DNA from: Marinifilaceae bacterium
GTDB taxonomy: Bacteria; Bacteroidota; Bacteroidia; Bacteroidales; Marinifilaceae
NCBI GenBank assembly: GCA_016936255.1
Contig: JAFGYE010000091.1
Coordinates: 1 to 64,000, forward strand
Reading direction: 5' to 3'
Length of the DNA: 64,000 nt
Part shown: piece after piece, positions 19,001-27,438 of the stretch
How positions within the stretch are numbered: the first letter of the stretch is position 1
Layout of the letters: every line of letters starts with the position of its first letter
Translations under genes and position numbers: made by a program
The notes under the pieces: generated by a model
Told to the model about the DNA's origin: nothing
Databases searched by the model: none
Seen by the model: only the letters and a program-made list of their open reading frames with translations

Positions 19001-22000
19001 ACTTATAAATGTGAAGTTTATAATGAATTAGCTTGTCATGATGAAGTGAGAAGTTTTGTTGTAAATGTAAAAGCACTGCCAACGGTTACAAATCCTACTG
19101 ATGTTACTATGTGTGCAAATGATGCAGATCCTACTTTTACTGTAATGGGAACAGCTGAAGGAATTGTAAACTACGAATGGTATGATAAAGATGATAATCT
19201 TGTTGTTGGAGCAACAAGTAATATTTTAACAGTAACAAGTCCGGTTAACGGGCAGAGTTATTATGCTGTTGTATCAGGAGATTATTGCTCAACGGCGAAA
19301 TCGAATAGTGCAAGTCTAACTGTTTTATCAGAAGTTAGTACAACTAATCCTGTTGATATTACTGTTGCCGATGGTGGTAATGCGAGTTTCAAGGTGACAG
19401 CATCAGGAGAACCAATTTATTCTTACCAATGGCAAGAGGATTCTGGTTCTGGATTTACTGATTTATCTGACGGAGGGGAATATTCAGGAACTACATCTTC
19501 CCAATTAAAACTAACAGGAGTTTTAATGGCAAATGGGTTTGATGGAAACATATACAGATGTATTGTAACCAGTTCCTCTTGTTCAGGAGTTGCAACCAGT
19601 TCAGGAGCAGTTTTGACATTGAATAATATTATCAAAATAAAAGATCAACCTGTTGATCAGAAGCTTTGTGAAACCAATACGGCTACTTTCACTGTTGAGG
19701 GAACGGGTGCTGTTACCAGTTTTATTTGGAAATATGACAAAGGTACTGGTTTTGTAGATGCCGATGGACAAGATAATATGACTGTTGTAACCGGAGGAGG
19801 AATTTCTACATTGACAGTTCCTAATTCAACAATAGTTATGAATTCCTGGACATTCAAATGTGTATTGAGTGATGGATTGACAGATGATGATACTAATGTG
19901 GTTCAGTTGGAAGTTTATGAAACTATCAACGTAACAACAGCTGTAACTAATAACCTATCAAAATGTGAAGGAGAATCCCTTGTTCTTCCTGTTGCGACAA
20001 GTTCTGGCAGCAATATCCAGTATAAGTGGTATGAAAGTACAAGTCCGGGAGTTGTATTGTCGACAAGTTCGAGCTACGATTTGGGCAATGTTTCATTAGC
20101 TAACGAGAAAACATATAAATGTGATGTTTATAATGATCTTGCTTGTGGAGACGCTACTATAAGCTATGTAATAGATATTAAAGAAGATGCAACGGTAACT
20201 GATCCTGCGGATAAAGTAATGTGTGCCAGTGATGCCAATCCGGTATTTTCTGTTACAGGAACAGCAGAAGGAACAGTAAATTACGAATGGTTTGATAAAG
20301 ATGGCACTTCAGTTGGAAATACTTCCAGCCTAACGGTTACGACACCGGTTGATGGTCAATCTTACTATTGTGTTGTTTCGGGTGATGCATGTAATACTGC
20401 GACATCAGCAGTTGCGATTTTAACAGTTTACGAAGAAGTATCAATTGTAGATGATCCTTTGAACAGTACAATTCCAGATGGTGGTAATGCAACATTTACA
20501 GTAAAAGCTACAGGAGAACCTGATTACATTTATCAATGGCAGGAAGATATCGGTTCAGGATGGAGTAATCTTTCAAATGGAGGGAAATATGCCGGAGTTA
20601 CAAGTGCAACTCTTATTATTACTGGAGCAGATCAGACAAATTTTAATGGAAATCAATACCGTTGTGTTGTTGGAAATACAAAATGTTCTGCAAATGCAAC
20701 AAGTAATCTGGCAACATTAACAATTACTTCTGTTGTTAAAATATCGGGGCAACCACAGAATATGGAAGCCTGTTTGGGTGGAGCTGTAGATTTTGAAATT
20801 ACTGGAAAAACTCTTGGATTGAATTATGATTGGGAGTACAGCACAGATGGTACTACATTCAATACAGTAACCGGAGTTCCAGAATTAAATGTTGTGACAG
20901 ATGTTAATGGTTCAAAACTTAGAATAGCATCAACAACTCTTGCAATGAACAGTTGGACTTTCCGTTGCATTGTAAGTGATGGTGTAAGTGCTGATGAAAC
21001 ATCTGGTGTTGCTTCATTAAATGTTGTTGAACCGGTTAGTTTTGACGCAATTGACGATCAGAATTTGTGTTTCGGAATTGAAAAACAAATTAGTTTATCC
21101 AACTTGATTGGAACAGAGCCAATAACTTTCTCTTGGTTAAAGGATGCTGCTGAAATTTCTACAACATCAAATGTAAGTATTGGAGCTGGTGATAATGGAA
21201 ATTATAAGTTAACTGCTGGTAATGGCGGTGTCTGTCCTGATAAAAAAGATGATTTTGTAGTTTATCATTATGACGAACTTACAATTGCAGCTTGGAGTAA
21301 TTCTTCTCAGGTTTGTATTGGAAACAATGAAGTATTATCAGTTGATGTTACCGCGATAGATCCAGCGAAGACAGCAGTTTATAAGTGGTATAAGGATGGT
21401 GCGCCTATTGCGATAAGTTCAACTTATACTTTGGTTGCTGCAGATAAGACACAATCAGGTCAGTACAAAGTTGAGGTGTTAGACGGATGTTCAACTAAAA
21501 CTGTTTTTGGTTATGTGAATGTATATGAGCCAATTTTAGCAAGTAATACATGGGATGCAGAAACAACATTGTGTGTTGGAACTGAATTAAAATTGGAAAC
21601 TAAAGTTACGGGCGATGTTACCTCATATGTATGGACTAAAGATGGGGTTGGTTTTTCAGCAAATTCAACTTATCTAAAATCCAATGTGAATGGTAGCGAT
21701 GCAGGTACATATGTTTGCACAGTTTCGGGAAATTGTGGTGCAGATATCGTATACGTAATTAAAGTAAATGTATTGGCAAAACCTGAAATTACAACTGGTA
21801 TAGATGCTATTGCTGCAGTTTGCTCGGGAGATCCTCTTGAGTTAGGGCCAATTTCTGTAACTGGCACATACGATAATCTTATTTGGACATTAAATGATAA
21901 CTCAACAAATTCGACTGCTGGGACAGTATTGGATTTAGGAACGGCAGAATTAACGGAAGCAGGAAACTATATTGTTGCAGTCAGCAATAAGTGTGGTTCT

Positions 22001-25000
22001 GACTTTTCTTTGGGAAATCAGGTAATAAATCCTATTCTAGCTCTTGACCCAATTGCACCACAAACAACTTGTGCAGGAAACGATGTTGTGTTTAGAGCAG
22101 TTGCAACTGGAGCAAGTCTGAATTATCAGTGGTTGGTTGACGGAGTTGATCAATTGGTGAATTCTTCGGAATTGGTTATTGATGCTGTGGATGTTATAAC
22201 TTCCGATTTGAATGCATCTGAAACATATAATGTTGAATGTAAGATTACCAGCACAACAGGTTGTGGTGACGATTCTCAATCAACAACGTTAACTGTTAAA
22301 CCAAACACATTACTTCATACAACACTTAAAAATGTTCCTAAATATGTAGGCGAAACTTATACTATGACTGTTGACGTTAGTGGTGTTGATTTGGTTTTTG
22401 AGTGGACTCATGAATTAGCAGATGGAACAAAAGTTCCTTTGACAGAAACAGGACCTTCTGTAACTCTTACTAACATTACGATGGCAGATGCCGGTTATTA
22501 TACTTGTAAAATTATTGGTGCGTGTGGACAAAGACTTGCTTCTGGTAAATTGACTGTAAAGGAACCTGTCACTATTGTTTCCGGTTTAAATGATTTAGAG
22601 GAAAAGTGTATAGGTGATCCTTTAAGTTTGTCAGTATCTGCAACAGGTCAAATCTGGTCTGTTAAATGGTTTAAAAATGATGTTGAAATAGTAGGCGAAA
22701 CAAGTCTGAACTTATACTATTCGGCTCTTGGTTTAGCAGATGCTGCAGTTTATAAATGTGAGATCGAAGGCGAAGGAATTTCTGTACTAACTGAGAAAAC
22801 AACAGTACGGGTTTATTCTCAAACTGCTCTAATTACTCCTCTTGAGGATCGTACCTTTTGCGAAGGCATTACAATGGATTGGAATCCTGATATTGACGGA
22901 ACATCAAGCATGACGTTTGAGTGGACAATGAATGGAGCCTTTGTTTCCGATCAGAAGATACTTCATTCGGATGCATTAGCTTTAAGTGACGAAGGCAATT
23001 ACGAAATTCAGGTTACAAGTATGTGTGGTGATGTTTCTTCAAGTGCGAATTTAGAAGTTGTACAATTGCCTGTTTATGTTGCCTCAACGGCAGGAACCAG
23101 TATCTGTGAAAATGAACCGTTGGTTGAATTTACAGTTGAATATACAGGAGAACAGTTAAAATATCAGTGGAGAAAAGATGGTATTGATCTTCCCGGAAAA
23201 ACAAGTGAAACCTTAAGTCTTACAAATATTCAGCTTTCGGATGCCGGAGACTATAATTGCAGAGTATATTCTACTTGTGGAGAAGAATTTAGTCCGGTTG
23301 CGACATTGAATGTAACAGCTCAATTACAAGTTTTGTCTGATCAGGTTGATATGGAAGTTTGTGCTGGTGAAGATGTATCGTTTACAGCAGATGCTGTTGG
23401 TAATAACGTAAACTATCAGTGGAAATTTGATGGAGTGGATATCGTTGATGTTCCGGGAGCAATAAGTGGATCCAATACATCATCATTATCTATTGTATCA
23501 TCTCAGGTTTCTCATAGTGGTTATTATACTTGCATTTTATCTGATGATTGTACTGATTACCGATCAACGAAACCAACAGAATTAGTTGTTCATGCTCTTC
23601 CAAATACTGCGATTTATGGTCGAATGGTACTTTGTGCAAAAGAGGATCGTGTAACTTATGTGCTCAATCAGGTAGGTGCTGATGTTTACAGTTGGAATGT
23701 TAACGGTGGTATATTTGCTGGTCCTGAAGAAGGAGCAAAAACCAGAGTTACATGGGAGGAACTTTCTCCGGGCAGTCTTTCAGTTTCGATTATGGATTTG
23801 GCAACAGGTTGTAAGTCAAGAGTTGATTCTGCAGTTGTATTAAATTCACTTCCAAATGTGAACTTAACGAATTTAGGCTCAAAAGGAGTTTGTGAAAATG
23901 AATTTGTGTTAACCGGTGGTTTCCCTGAAGGTGGAATTTACTGGGTTAATGGAATCTCACAAACAGAATTTAATCCTTCTGATCGTGGTGCAGGAACTTA
24001 TGCGGTACACTATTCTTATACAGATGGAAACGGATGTTCGAATGTAACACCAATTACCAATTTAACGGTAGATGTTTTACCTGTAGTTGATATTACAGAT
24101 GATATTACTGTAGGTAGTTGTATTCCGACACCGCTTAGTGCTAAAACAGACGAAGATAATATCCAGTGGTTTAGAATACAGGATAACAATAGGCTTTTAC
24201 CGGATAATTTAGATAATCCAAACTCAATGAATCCTACATTTACTCCTGGGAAATCACAGGTATTATTGGCAATGGTTAAGGATGAGCATGGTTGTGAAGG
24301 AATTGATTTATTAAATCTTTCAGTTGCCCCTCTTCCTGTCGTAACAACCATTAATGATACAACCGTTAGTCAATGCAATCAGTTGGTTTTACAAACAGAT
24401 ATTGTAGGAGATCAAGATGTAATTAGTTGGACAAATCCTGATCATTTGGATCATGCAGATGTAAGAAGTCCAAAAATTATTGATGCACCGGCAGGAACAC
24501 ATACGTATGCCATCAATGTAACTGATTTATACGGTTGCGATGCTGCAGGGGAAGTAACTGTTACCATGGTTGCAGATCCAACATTAGGAGAGGATAAATT
24601 TGGTTGCGAAGGTGATAAGTACGAGATAGACATTACTGGGATGGAAAACCCTGTTTGGAGTGATGATGATAGTTCACCGGCAAGAACGATTGACAAGCCG
24701 GGAGAATATAAATTGGAAGTTTCCAACGATTATGGTTGTGGTGATGAGCAATTGTTCGTGATTAATCCAAAACCAAACTTAGGATTGAAAGATACTTTGA
24801 TTTTTGAAGGACAAACAGTGACCTTTGGTCCAAATCTTCCTTCGGATTACGCACCTTACTTTTTTGAATGGCAGGATGGTAGTATTTTCCAAAGATTTGA
24901 AGTGTCAGAGACTGGAACCTATAAGCTTAAGGTTGAAGATAATTTAGGTTGTGTGGCTATTGATTCTGCCTATGTGGAAGTGAAGCCTGTTGGAATAGAG

Positions 25001-25294
25001 TCATCAAATGCATTTCTGCCTTTAGCCGGTGATGGAACGAATGATAGATTCTACGTAGGTGATAATGAGAATATGGGAGGAGGTACTGATGACAGACTTT
25101 CCATTATTAAGGAGTATGAGATGTATGTTTATGATCGTTGGGGAGAAATGTTGTACAAAACGAATGAGCAAGGATATAAAGGTGGATGGAATGGACAGTA
25201 CAAAGGCAAAATTTGTCCGGCCGGAGCTTATGTTTGGGTCGTATTTATAAATGGGGAACTCACCAATAAAGGAACTTTTATGTTGATACGATAA
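13025..25294 (+). CDS. Giant Ig-like repeat surface protein with gliding-motility (CHU_C) C-terminal domain
   Basis: A predicted cell-surface or secreted protein of about 4,089 residues, exported by the type IX secretion system. A signal peptide ending PFSGMAQ leads it; ATG 13055 is an alternative start. Residues up to about 540 resemble the IgGFc-binding N-terminal domain (IVPVDQVRDKYIV, GQERTIVVATQANTEVWVNG). A jelly-roll-like segment (about 594-762) follows, then some 30 Ig-like/PKD-like domains recognised by recurring (A/G)xYxC strands with paired cysteines. Residues 1561-2670 hold three copies of a four-domain block. The last 100 residues form a type-B CHU_C sorting domain (LPLAGDGTNDRF, YDRWGEMLYKT, GGWNGQYKG, CPAGAYVW, GTFMLIR). 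The next gene is a PorP/SprF partner. The likely role is adhesion or matrix. Confidence 0.9.
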   Translation: MRNGKISTQLMKVFKLVCIGLLFILPFSGMAQYDYEHYVPPFYCSAQVGKQELFLSTNSEKDLSVFIEDGQGNTVAGPFTINRNQSKTYVFKTPGGATYSSHNSSTYPDGCSYSYGIIGPKELNKPLDGQGLRIYSYDGPFFANIRHGFSNGGEYGALTHGGSLSAKGAYAKGKDFYSGHLYSHTINYSDPSYSGGYPIRSHFISVMAVEDGQTTVNFSGIKCKYITKYDGANVVLESIDPSDVITGTLSKGQSYVIGVNLHTSQFSGETAMVRNGMNGTHITSTQKIVVNCGSWTAGAKPSQDIGFDQIVPVDQVRDKYIVMKGEGKAEPDPTAYYAGQERTIVVATQANTEVWVNGNNKGTLANAGDFIILDDIVNPKALPTLYIDTKDKDVYVYQTMCGTNQDWTNIGLNFIPPLTGLGIKEVVIPQANYITTGAGGLINPTVTVLSQKNVDVQRNGTSLSNPQDVPGTTEWVYYKVPNISGDCRFTGSKAINVAWTASSNTLGAAGYYSGFTKAVSPIHPVLNIDKEISLVCESYDENISVALVEPFPDFYEWYVNDFTGDPIIENGPLVVPAPDVETIYYVLGYYRDPSLDLLFNGDFSDGFNGFDSDYDIVTSNLVDPGYFALASTPVAENPVLADFGAMDGGRMFLGYSDRQGEVVYQVNELPVEENFSYIFKLHGRLAKENSTYNQSLKVLINDETIIEDFKIDKSTDWQSVSALWKPGTARKATIKILNHNLDTQDAFFALDSISFVQAVQDTAKFIAKVVPNFSYGSDGDIVHFCKGVSNSLDVSNGDISWYDYSWSKGGVDLIDGTEFSGVKSHELVFVNPQESQEGKYICTIGFKPEYQDCGTSDATVDVTVNVLVDEAATVKIDADKTNFCSGATANLNALVTGDAGGVKWFVNGGTSPVSVENPYLFNYPTGTYTVRCEVENGCGVDFDEVVINVLSSPDLVSLTSNDNLCVGEDIIVTALATGDGTLVYTWGRDTEILAETGNILNYPASMLDREATFKVKVKSVYTIAGETVECINGSGKAVFDLNIIPLVEFDKLLADAVVCEGDNHSYSVTMKYPGDFYTYSWNKDGVDLLNNLSSFNLTDVKVSDDGSYRVDVTNQCNSGFSAADLIVTPEMKVNGFSLDKTGPFCSAANVTATFDVVSNGAVYIYQVIEPSGTVKTITNPYTFTVDASNQGAWEFLVSSSCDAPVSFKSSLNLLSDFGTLSVADVGTCVGENITFEAKISSIPVSSILTYVWTDNLGNPIGTNSDQLELLNVQDADFGNYSVLVTDQCGNTKTATADLTKEAVISPATGTSSVCVGDNYSTTISYLGSPTFEWRFGDKDSGLIVGTTETLSLTNVSLADAGVYFCNVTLSCGTAVIQRELKVNTHVSLVDSADKIINICEGEKPLLSLLTTEINGNPADYSIVWKDNTGTNIGTGTSIQLDAHNIAGSFLYTATVVGMCETPIKTYRVIVHAKPTLSAVDNSITECSGPISLDVLISGSDHNGIVWWKDGAVITDGNIEPTNFVLNPATSPSDDGDYIAKIETDYCGDAQVTINLDVRNTIVVTNQSPANTVVCENVATNLFVTAIGDDIRYNWYKTTDPATTLSDKSNLDLGKITLVKAGEYKCELSNDLNCGNQTLTFDVQVNKDAAVTNPLSVTMCETDADPVFTVTGTGEAPVTYQWYDKNNIAVAGATSNSLTVTSPVNGQSYYCVVSGSTCNTATSAKATLTIIKNVSVTDPSDLTISDGANANFSVVASGEPFYTYQWQENTGSGWNNLSNGGKYSGVNLPTLQITGADQATFNGNQYRCEVISSGAVCASSVISNPATLTVTEVTKIAVQPTNTTVCFNTNANISAEGTTAGLTYTWYYKKGAGAYETAYGKDGITISEVGQVSTLTILADDLDINNWKFKCVVSDGVSADQVSNEIVINVLEDIAVTTADATYNPCVGQAFSMAVTATGDAIKYKWYKVGAEATILSTSASYNMSTISLVKAGTYKCEVYNELACHDEVRSFVVNVKALPTVTNPTDVTMCANDADPTFTVMGTAEGIVNYEWYDKDDNLVVGATSNILTVTSPVNGQSYYAVVSGDYCSTAKSNSASLTVLSEVSTTNPVDITVADGGNASFKVTASGEPIYSYQWQEDSGSGFTDLSDGGEYSGTTSSQLKLTGVLMANGFDGNIYRCIVTSSSCSGVATSSGAVLTLNNIIKIKDQPVDQKLCETNTATFTVEGTGAVTSFIWKYDKGTGFVDADGQDNMTVVTGGGISTLTVPNSTIVMNSWTFKCVLSDGLTDDDTNVVQLEVYETINVTTAVTNNLSKCEGESLVLPVATSSGSNIQYKWYESTSPGVVLSTSSSYDLGNVSLANEKTYKCDVYNDLACGDATISYVIDIKEDATVTDPADKVMCASDANPVFSVTGTAEGTVNYEWFDKDGTSVGNTSSLTVTTPVDGQSYYCVVSGDACNTATSAVAILTVYEEVSIVDDPLNSTIPDGGNATFTVKATGEPDYIYQWQEDIGSGWSNLSNGGKYAGVTSATLIITGADQTNFNGNQYRCVVGNTKCSANATSNLATLTITSVVKISGQPQNMEACLGGAVDFEITGKTLGLNYDWEYSTDGTTFNTVTGVPELNVVTDVNGSKLRIASTTLAMNSWTFRCIVSDGVSADETSGVASLNVVEPVSFDAIDDQNLCFGIEKQISLSNLIGTEPITFSWLKDAAEISTTSNVSIGAGDNGNYKLTAGNGGVCPDKKDDFVVYHYDELTIAAWSNSSQVCIGNNEVLSVDVTAIDPAKTAVYKWYKDGAPIAISSTYTLVAADKTQSGQYKVEVLDGCSTKTVFGYVNVYEPILASNTWDAETTLCVGTELKLETKVTGDVTSYVWTKDGVGFSANSTYLKSNVNGSDAGTYVCTVSGNCGADIVYVIKVNVLAKPEITTGIDAIAAVCSGDPLELGPISVTGTYDNLIWTLNDNSTNSTAGTVLDLGTAELTEAGNYIVAVSNKCGSDFSLGNQVINPILALDPIAPQTTCAGNDVVFRAVATGASLNYQWLVDGVDQLVNSSELVIDAVDVITSDLNASETYNVECKITSTTGCGDDSQSTTLTVKPNTLLHTTLKNVPKYVGETYTMTVDVSGVDLVFEWTHELADGTKVPLTETGPSVTLTNITMADAGYYTCKIIGACGQRLASGKLTVKEPVTIVSGLNDLEEKCIGDPLSLSVSATGQIWSVKWFKNDVEIVGETSLNLYYSALGLADAAVYKCEIEGEGISVLTEKTTVRVYSQTALITPLEDRTFCEGITMDWNPDIDGTSSMTFEWTMNGAFVSDQKILHSDALALSDEGNYEIQVTSMCGDVSSSANLEVVQLPVYVASTAGTSICENEPLVEFTVEYTGEQLKYQWRKDGIDLPGKTSETLSLTNIQLSDAGDYNCRVYSTCGEEFSPVATLNVTAQLQVLSDQVDMEVCAGEDVSFTADAVGNNVNYQWKFDGVDIVDVPGAISGSNTSSLSIVSSQVSHSGYYTCILSDDCTDYRSTKPTELVVHALPNTAIYGRMVLCAKEDRVTYVLNQVGADVYSWNVNGGIFAGPEEGAKTRVTWEELSPGSLSVSIMDLATGCKSRVDSAVVLNSLPNVNLTNLGSKGVCENEFVLTGGFPEGGIYWVNGISQTEFNPSDRGAGTYAVHYSYTDGNGCSNVTPITNLTVDVLPVVDITDDITVGSCIPTPLSAKTDEDNIQWFRIQDNNRLLPDNLDNPNSMNPTFTPGKSQVLLAMVKDEHGCEGIDLLNLSVAPLPVVTTINDTTVSQCNQLVLQTDIVGDQDVISWTNPDHLDHADVRSPKIIDAPAGTHTYAINVTDLYGCDAAGEVTVTMVADPTLGEDKFGCEGDKYEIDITGMENPVWSDDDSSPARTIDKPGEYKLEVSNDYGCGDEQLFVINPKPNLGLKDTLIFEGQTVTFGPNLPSDYAPYFFEWQDGSIFQRFEVSETGTYKLKVEDNLGCVAIDSAYVEVKPVGIESSNAFLPLAGDGTNDRFYVGDNENMGGGTDDRLSIIKEYEMYVYDRWGEMLYKTNEQGYKGGWNGQYKGKICPAGAYVWVVFINGELTNKGTFMLIR
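17705..21034 (+). repeat. Three tandem copies of a four-domain Ig-like super-repeat
   Basis: Unit 1 at 17705-18820, unit 2 at 18821-19924, unit 3 at 19925-21034 (372, 368 and 370 residues). Each has the domain order D-A-B-C. Markers: D has IxYxWYK/E and a KAGxYKCE-like strand; A has TVTNP/DP...MCxxDADP and PVxGQSYY; B has the ASGEPxYxYQWQE type with SNGGKYSG and FNGNQYRC; C has MNSWTFKC-VLSDG. The copies are diverged, so the duplication is old or selected for variation. Confidence 0.8.
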
Positions 25295-25540
25295 TTGCAC
25301 GAAGATTTTATTTGTAAAATAAATTTAAATGGGTTTTGAGTTTCTATGCAAAAGGAAACTTAAAACTCATTTAAAAATATCTGTTTGTTGATAACATTCT
25401 GAACTATTGGAAATGACTTTTTGAAATAAAAAAATAAAATAATGCCGTATTTTATTAACAAAATAAATTTTGGCGCGTATAGTTTGAAATTAACCACTAA
25501 ATGAAAATTCTCCTTTGGGAGAACTTTAATTATAATATTT

Positions 25541-26536
25541 ATGAAAAAGGCACTATTCGCTTTTTGTATATTGATTGCAGGGATTGTTTCTACGGGTAAA
25601 GCTCAGGATATTCGGTTTTCTCAATTTTATGCCAATAAACTTTATTTGAATCCGGCGCTTGCCGGTTCTACTAATTATTCCAATGTTAGCCTAAATTACA
25701 GGAACCAATGGCCAAATTTGGATTTACCCTATGTAACCTATAGTGTTTCATTTGATAATTTTTATGAAGCCATAAACGGGGGAATAGGTATTATGGTTAT
25801 TCAGGATGATCAGGGAGATGGAGCACTTAAAACGACAAATTTTGCTGCGATGTATTCGTTTTACCTTCGGATTAATGATGATTTAATTGTGAGACCAGCC
25901 ATTCAAGCGTCTTTTTTGCAAAAAAGAGTAGATTGGACAAATCTAGTGTTCCCGGATCAGGTGTCACCAATTCATGGTAAAATATTCGAGCATAACAATA
26001 ATAATGATCCTGCGAACAGGAAAAAAGATGGATGGGATTTCTCGTTGGGAGCAATTGCCTATTATAAAGATTTTTATTTTGGTATTGCTGCTCATCACCT
26101 GGCAAAGCCGGATCTTAGTTTTGATGATGAACAGGAAGATAAATTGGAAACCAAATATACTTTTCATGCAGGAGCTGAATTTGTATTAGGAGGAAGAAGT
26201 CGTAGTTATGTTGACAAGTGGATAATTGCCCCGGCCATACTATTTCAACAGCAAGGCGATTTTTCTCAAATGAATTATGGTTTGTATGCCAGCAAGAGTT
26301 CGATGGTTTTTGGATTGTGGTTTAATCAAAATTTTGAACTGAATTACGATTCATTTATTGCCATGGTTGGTTTTGTCACCGAAAGGTTTAAAGTTGCTTA
26401 TAGTTACGACTACGCAATTACAAAATTGATCCATACCAATACAGGAGCACATGAGGTTTCGTTCTCATTTCCCTTGGCATTTGATACCAGTAAAAGGAAA
26501 CGAAAGATTAAAGCCGTCCGTTCTCCGGTATTTTAA
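25541..26536 (+). CDS. PorP/SprF family type IX secretion outer-membrane protein
   Basis: A 331-residue outer-membrane beta-barrel of the PorP/SprF family, which pairs with type IX secretion substrates carrying CHU_C domains. It has a signal peptide ending GIVSTGKAQ, then the family opening QDIRFSQFYANKLYLNPALAGS, NYRNQWP and the C-terminal barrel strands YDYAITKL and GAHEVSFSF. It lies 246 bp after the giant gene on the same strand, the usual SprF-after-adhesin arrangement. It probably handles surface attachment of that protein. Confidence 0.93.
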   Translation: MKKALFAFCILIAGIVSTGKAQDIRFSQFYANKLYLNPALAGSTNYSNVSLNYRNQWPNLDLPYVTYSVSFDNFYEAINGGIGIMVIQDDQGDGALKTTNFAAMYSFYLRINDDLIVRPAIQASFLQKRVDWTNLVFPDQVSPIHGKIFEHNNNNDPANRKKDGWDFSLGAIAYYKDFYFGIAAHHLAKPDLSFDDEQEDKLETKYTFHAGAEFVLGGRSRSYVDKWIIAPAILFQQQGDFSQMNYGLYASKSSMVFGLWFNQNFELNYDSFIAMVGFVTERFKVAYSYDYAITKLIHTNTGAHEVSFSFPLAFDTSKRKRKIKAVRSPVF

Positions 26537-26570
26537 GATTAATAGAAAGAATAAATATAAACTATAAAGA

Positions 26571-26599
26571 AAGGGCTGTCATTATTGGCAGCCCTTTTT
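26571..26599 (+). terminator. Terminator after the porP/sprF-like gene
   Basis: GGGCTG/CAGCCC stem with a 10-nt loop followed by TTTTT. It closes the giant-protein/PorP transcription unit. Confidence 0.85.
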
Positions 26600-26619
26600 C
26601 ATGTTTGATTCAAATTTAA

Positions 26620-27333
26620 TTATTTAATCCTTTCAATAAATTTGGCCCTAATTTTTTTCAGTAATTCAAGGTCAAGATTTTCAGCATAAATACGAATCAT
26701 ATCTACAGCTTTAAAATTGTCGTAAATAAAGCCTAGAGAGGCATCAAAATGAAACATCTCCATATTGTATTTCACTTGCTGTGTCAAGTGCTCAAATTGT
26801 TTCCAGTTTAGCTTTTTTGGAATGGTAAAATAGCCATGGTTTGGTTCAATGTGATCAGAGAAATATCCATTACCAAGCTCATCCAATGCAAAAAACTTAT
26901 CCAATTGAATCATTGCTTTGGAGTTGTGAGGTATCGATGCATTCGATTTTAAATTAATACCTTCTTCTATATAGCACGACTGTAAATCTTTTATTTGATC
27001 ATATTGGGTTAACCTTCTAATTCTAATTACATGATAAACATCGTTATAAATTGTAATGGTACCCATCGCAGCATGAAAATCTACTTCAAAATACGACATG
27101 ATTTTTTGAGTAACCCGTGTAAACTCTTCTAAATCACATTTTTTGTCAGTTACCAAATAAATGTAATGAGGCTTAATGTCTTTTTGAATTCCTTCATAAT
27201 ATTCATAGTAGCCGGGAAAAGGGTTGGTAGCTTCTAAAACAATTGTATTAGGCAATATTTTGCTGTCAATAACTTCAAGGGTTTCCTCTTTAAGCAGGCT
27301 TCCGAATTTAACTACAAAGTTCTTATCAGTCAT
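26620..27333 (-). CDS. Conserved-looking hypothetical protein
   Basis: A 237-residue soluble protein with no signal peptide or membrane segment. I do not recognise a family. Two similar halves may be present: each has an aromatic-rich strand, a long helix (DLEEFTRVTQKIMSYFEVDFHAA in the first, QFEHLTQQVKYNMEMFHFDA in the second) and a following strand-helix with an isoleucine/arginine motif (HVIRIRRL and VDMIRIYA). That could mean an internal duplication of an alpha/beta domain of about 110 residues. It sits alone upstream of yaaA on the minus strand with its own leader. Function unknown. Confidence 0.7.
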   Translation of the reverse strand: MTDKNFVVKFGSLLKEETLEVIDSKILPNTIVLEATNPFPGYYEYYEGIQKDIKPHYIYLVTDKKCDLEEFTRVTQKIMSYFEVDFHAAMGTITIYNDVYHVIRIRRLTQYDQIKDLQSCYIEEGINLKSNASIPHNSKAMIQLDKFFALDELGNGYFSDHIEPNHGYFTIPKKLNWKQFEHLTQQVKYNMEMFHFDASLGFIYDNFKAVDMIRIYAENLDLELLKKIRAKFIERIK

Positions 27334-27438
27334 AGGAGAAGGATTTTCAGGTTTTTATTGAGATTGTCTTATTTAAACTTAGTAAAAATTGCGAGTAAAA
27401 ACAAGGCCTTAAACGCTTTTAAATAAGGTAATTTTTCG

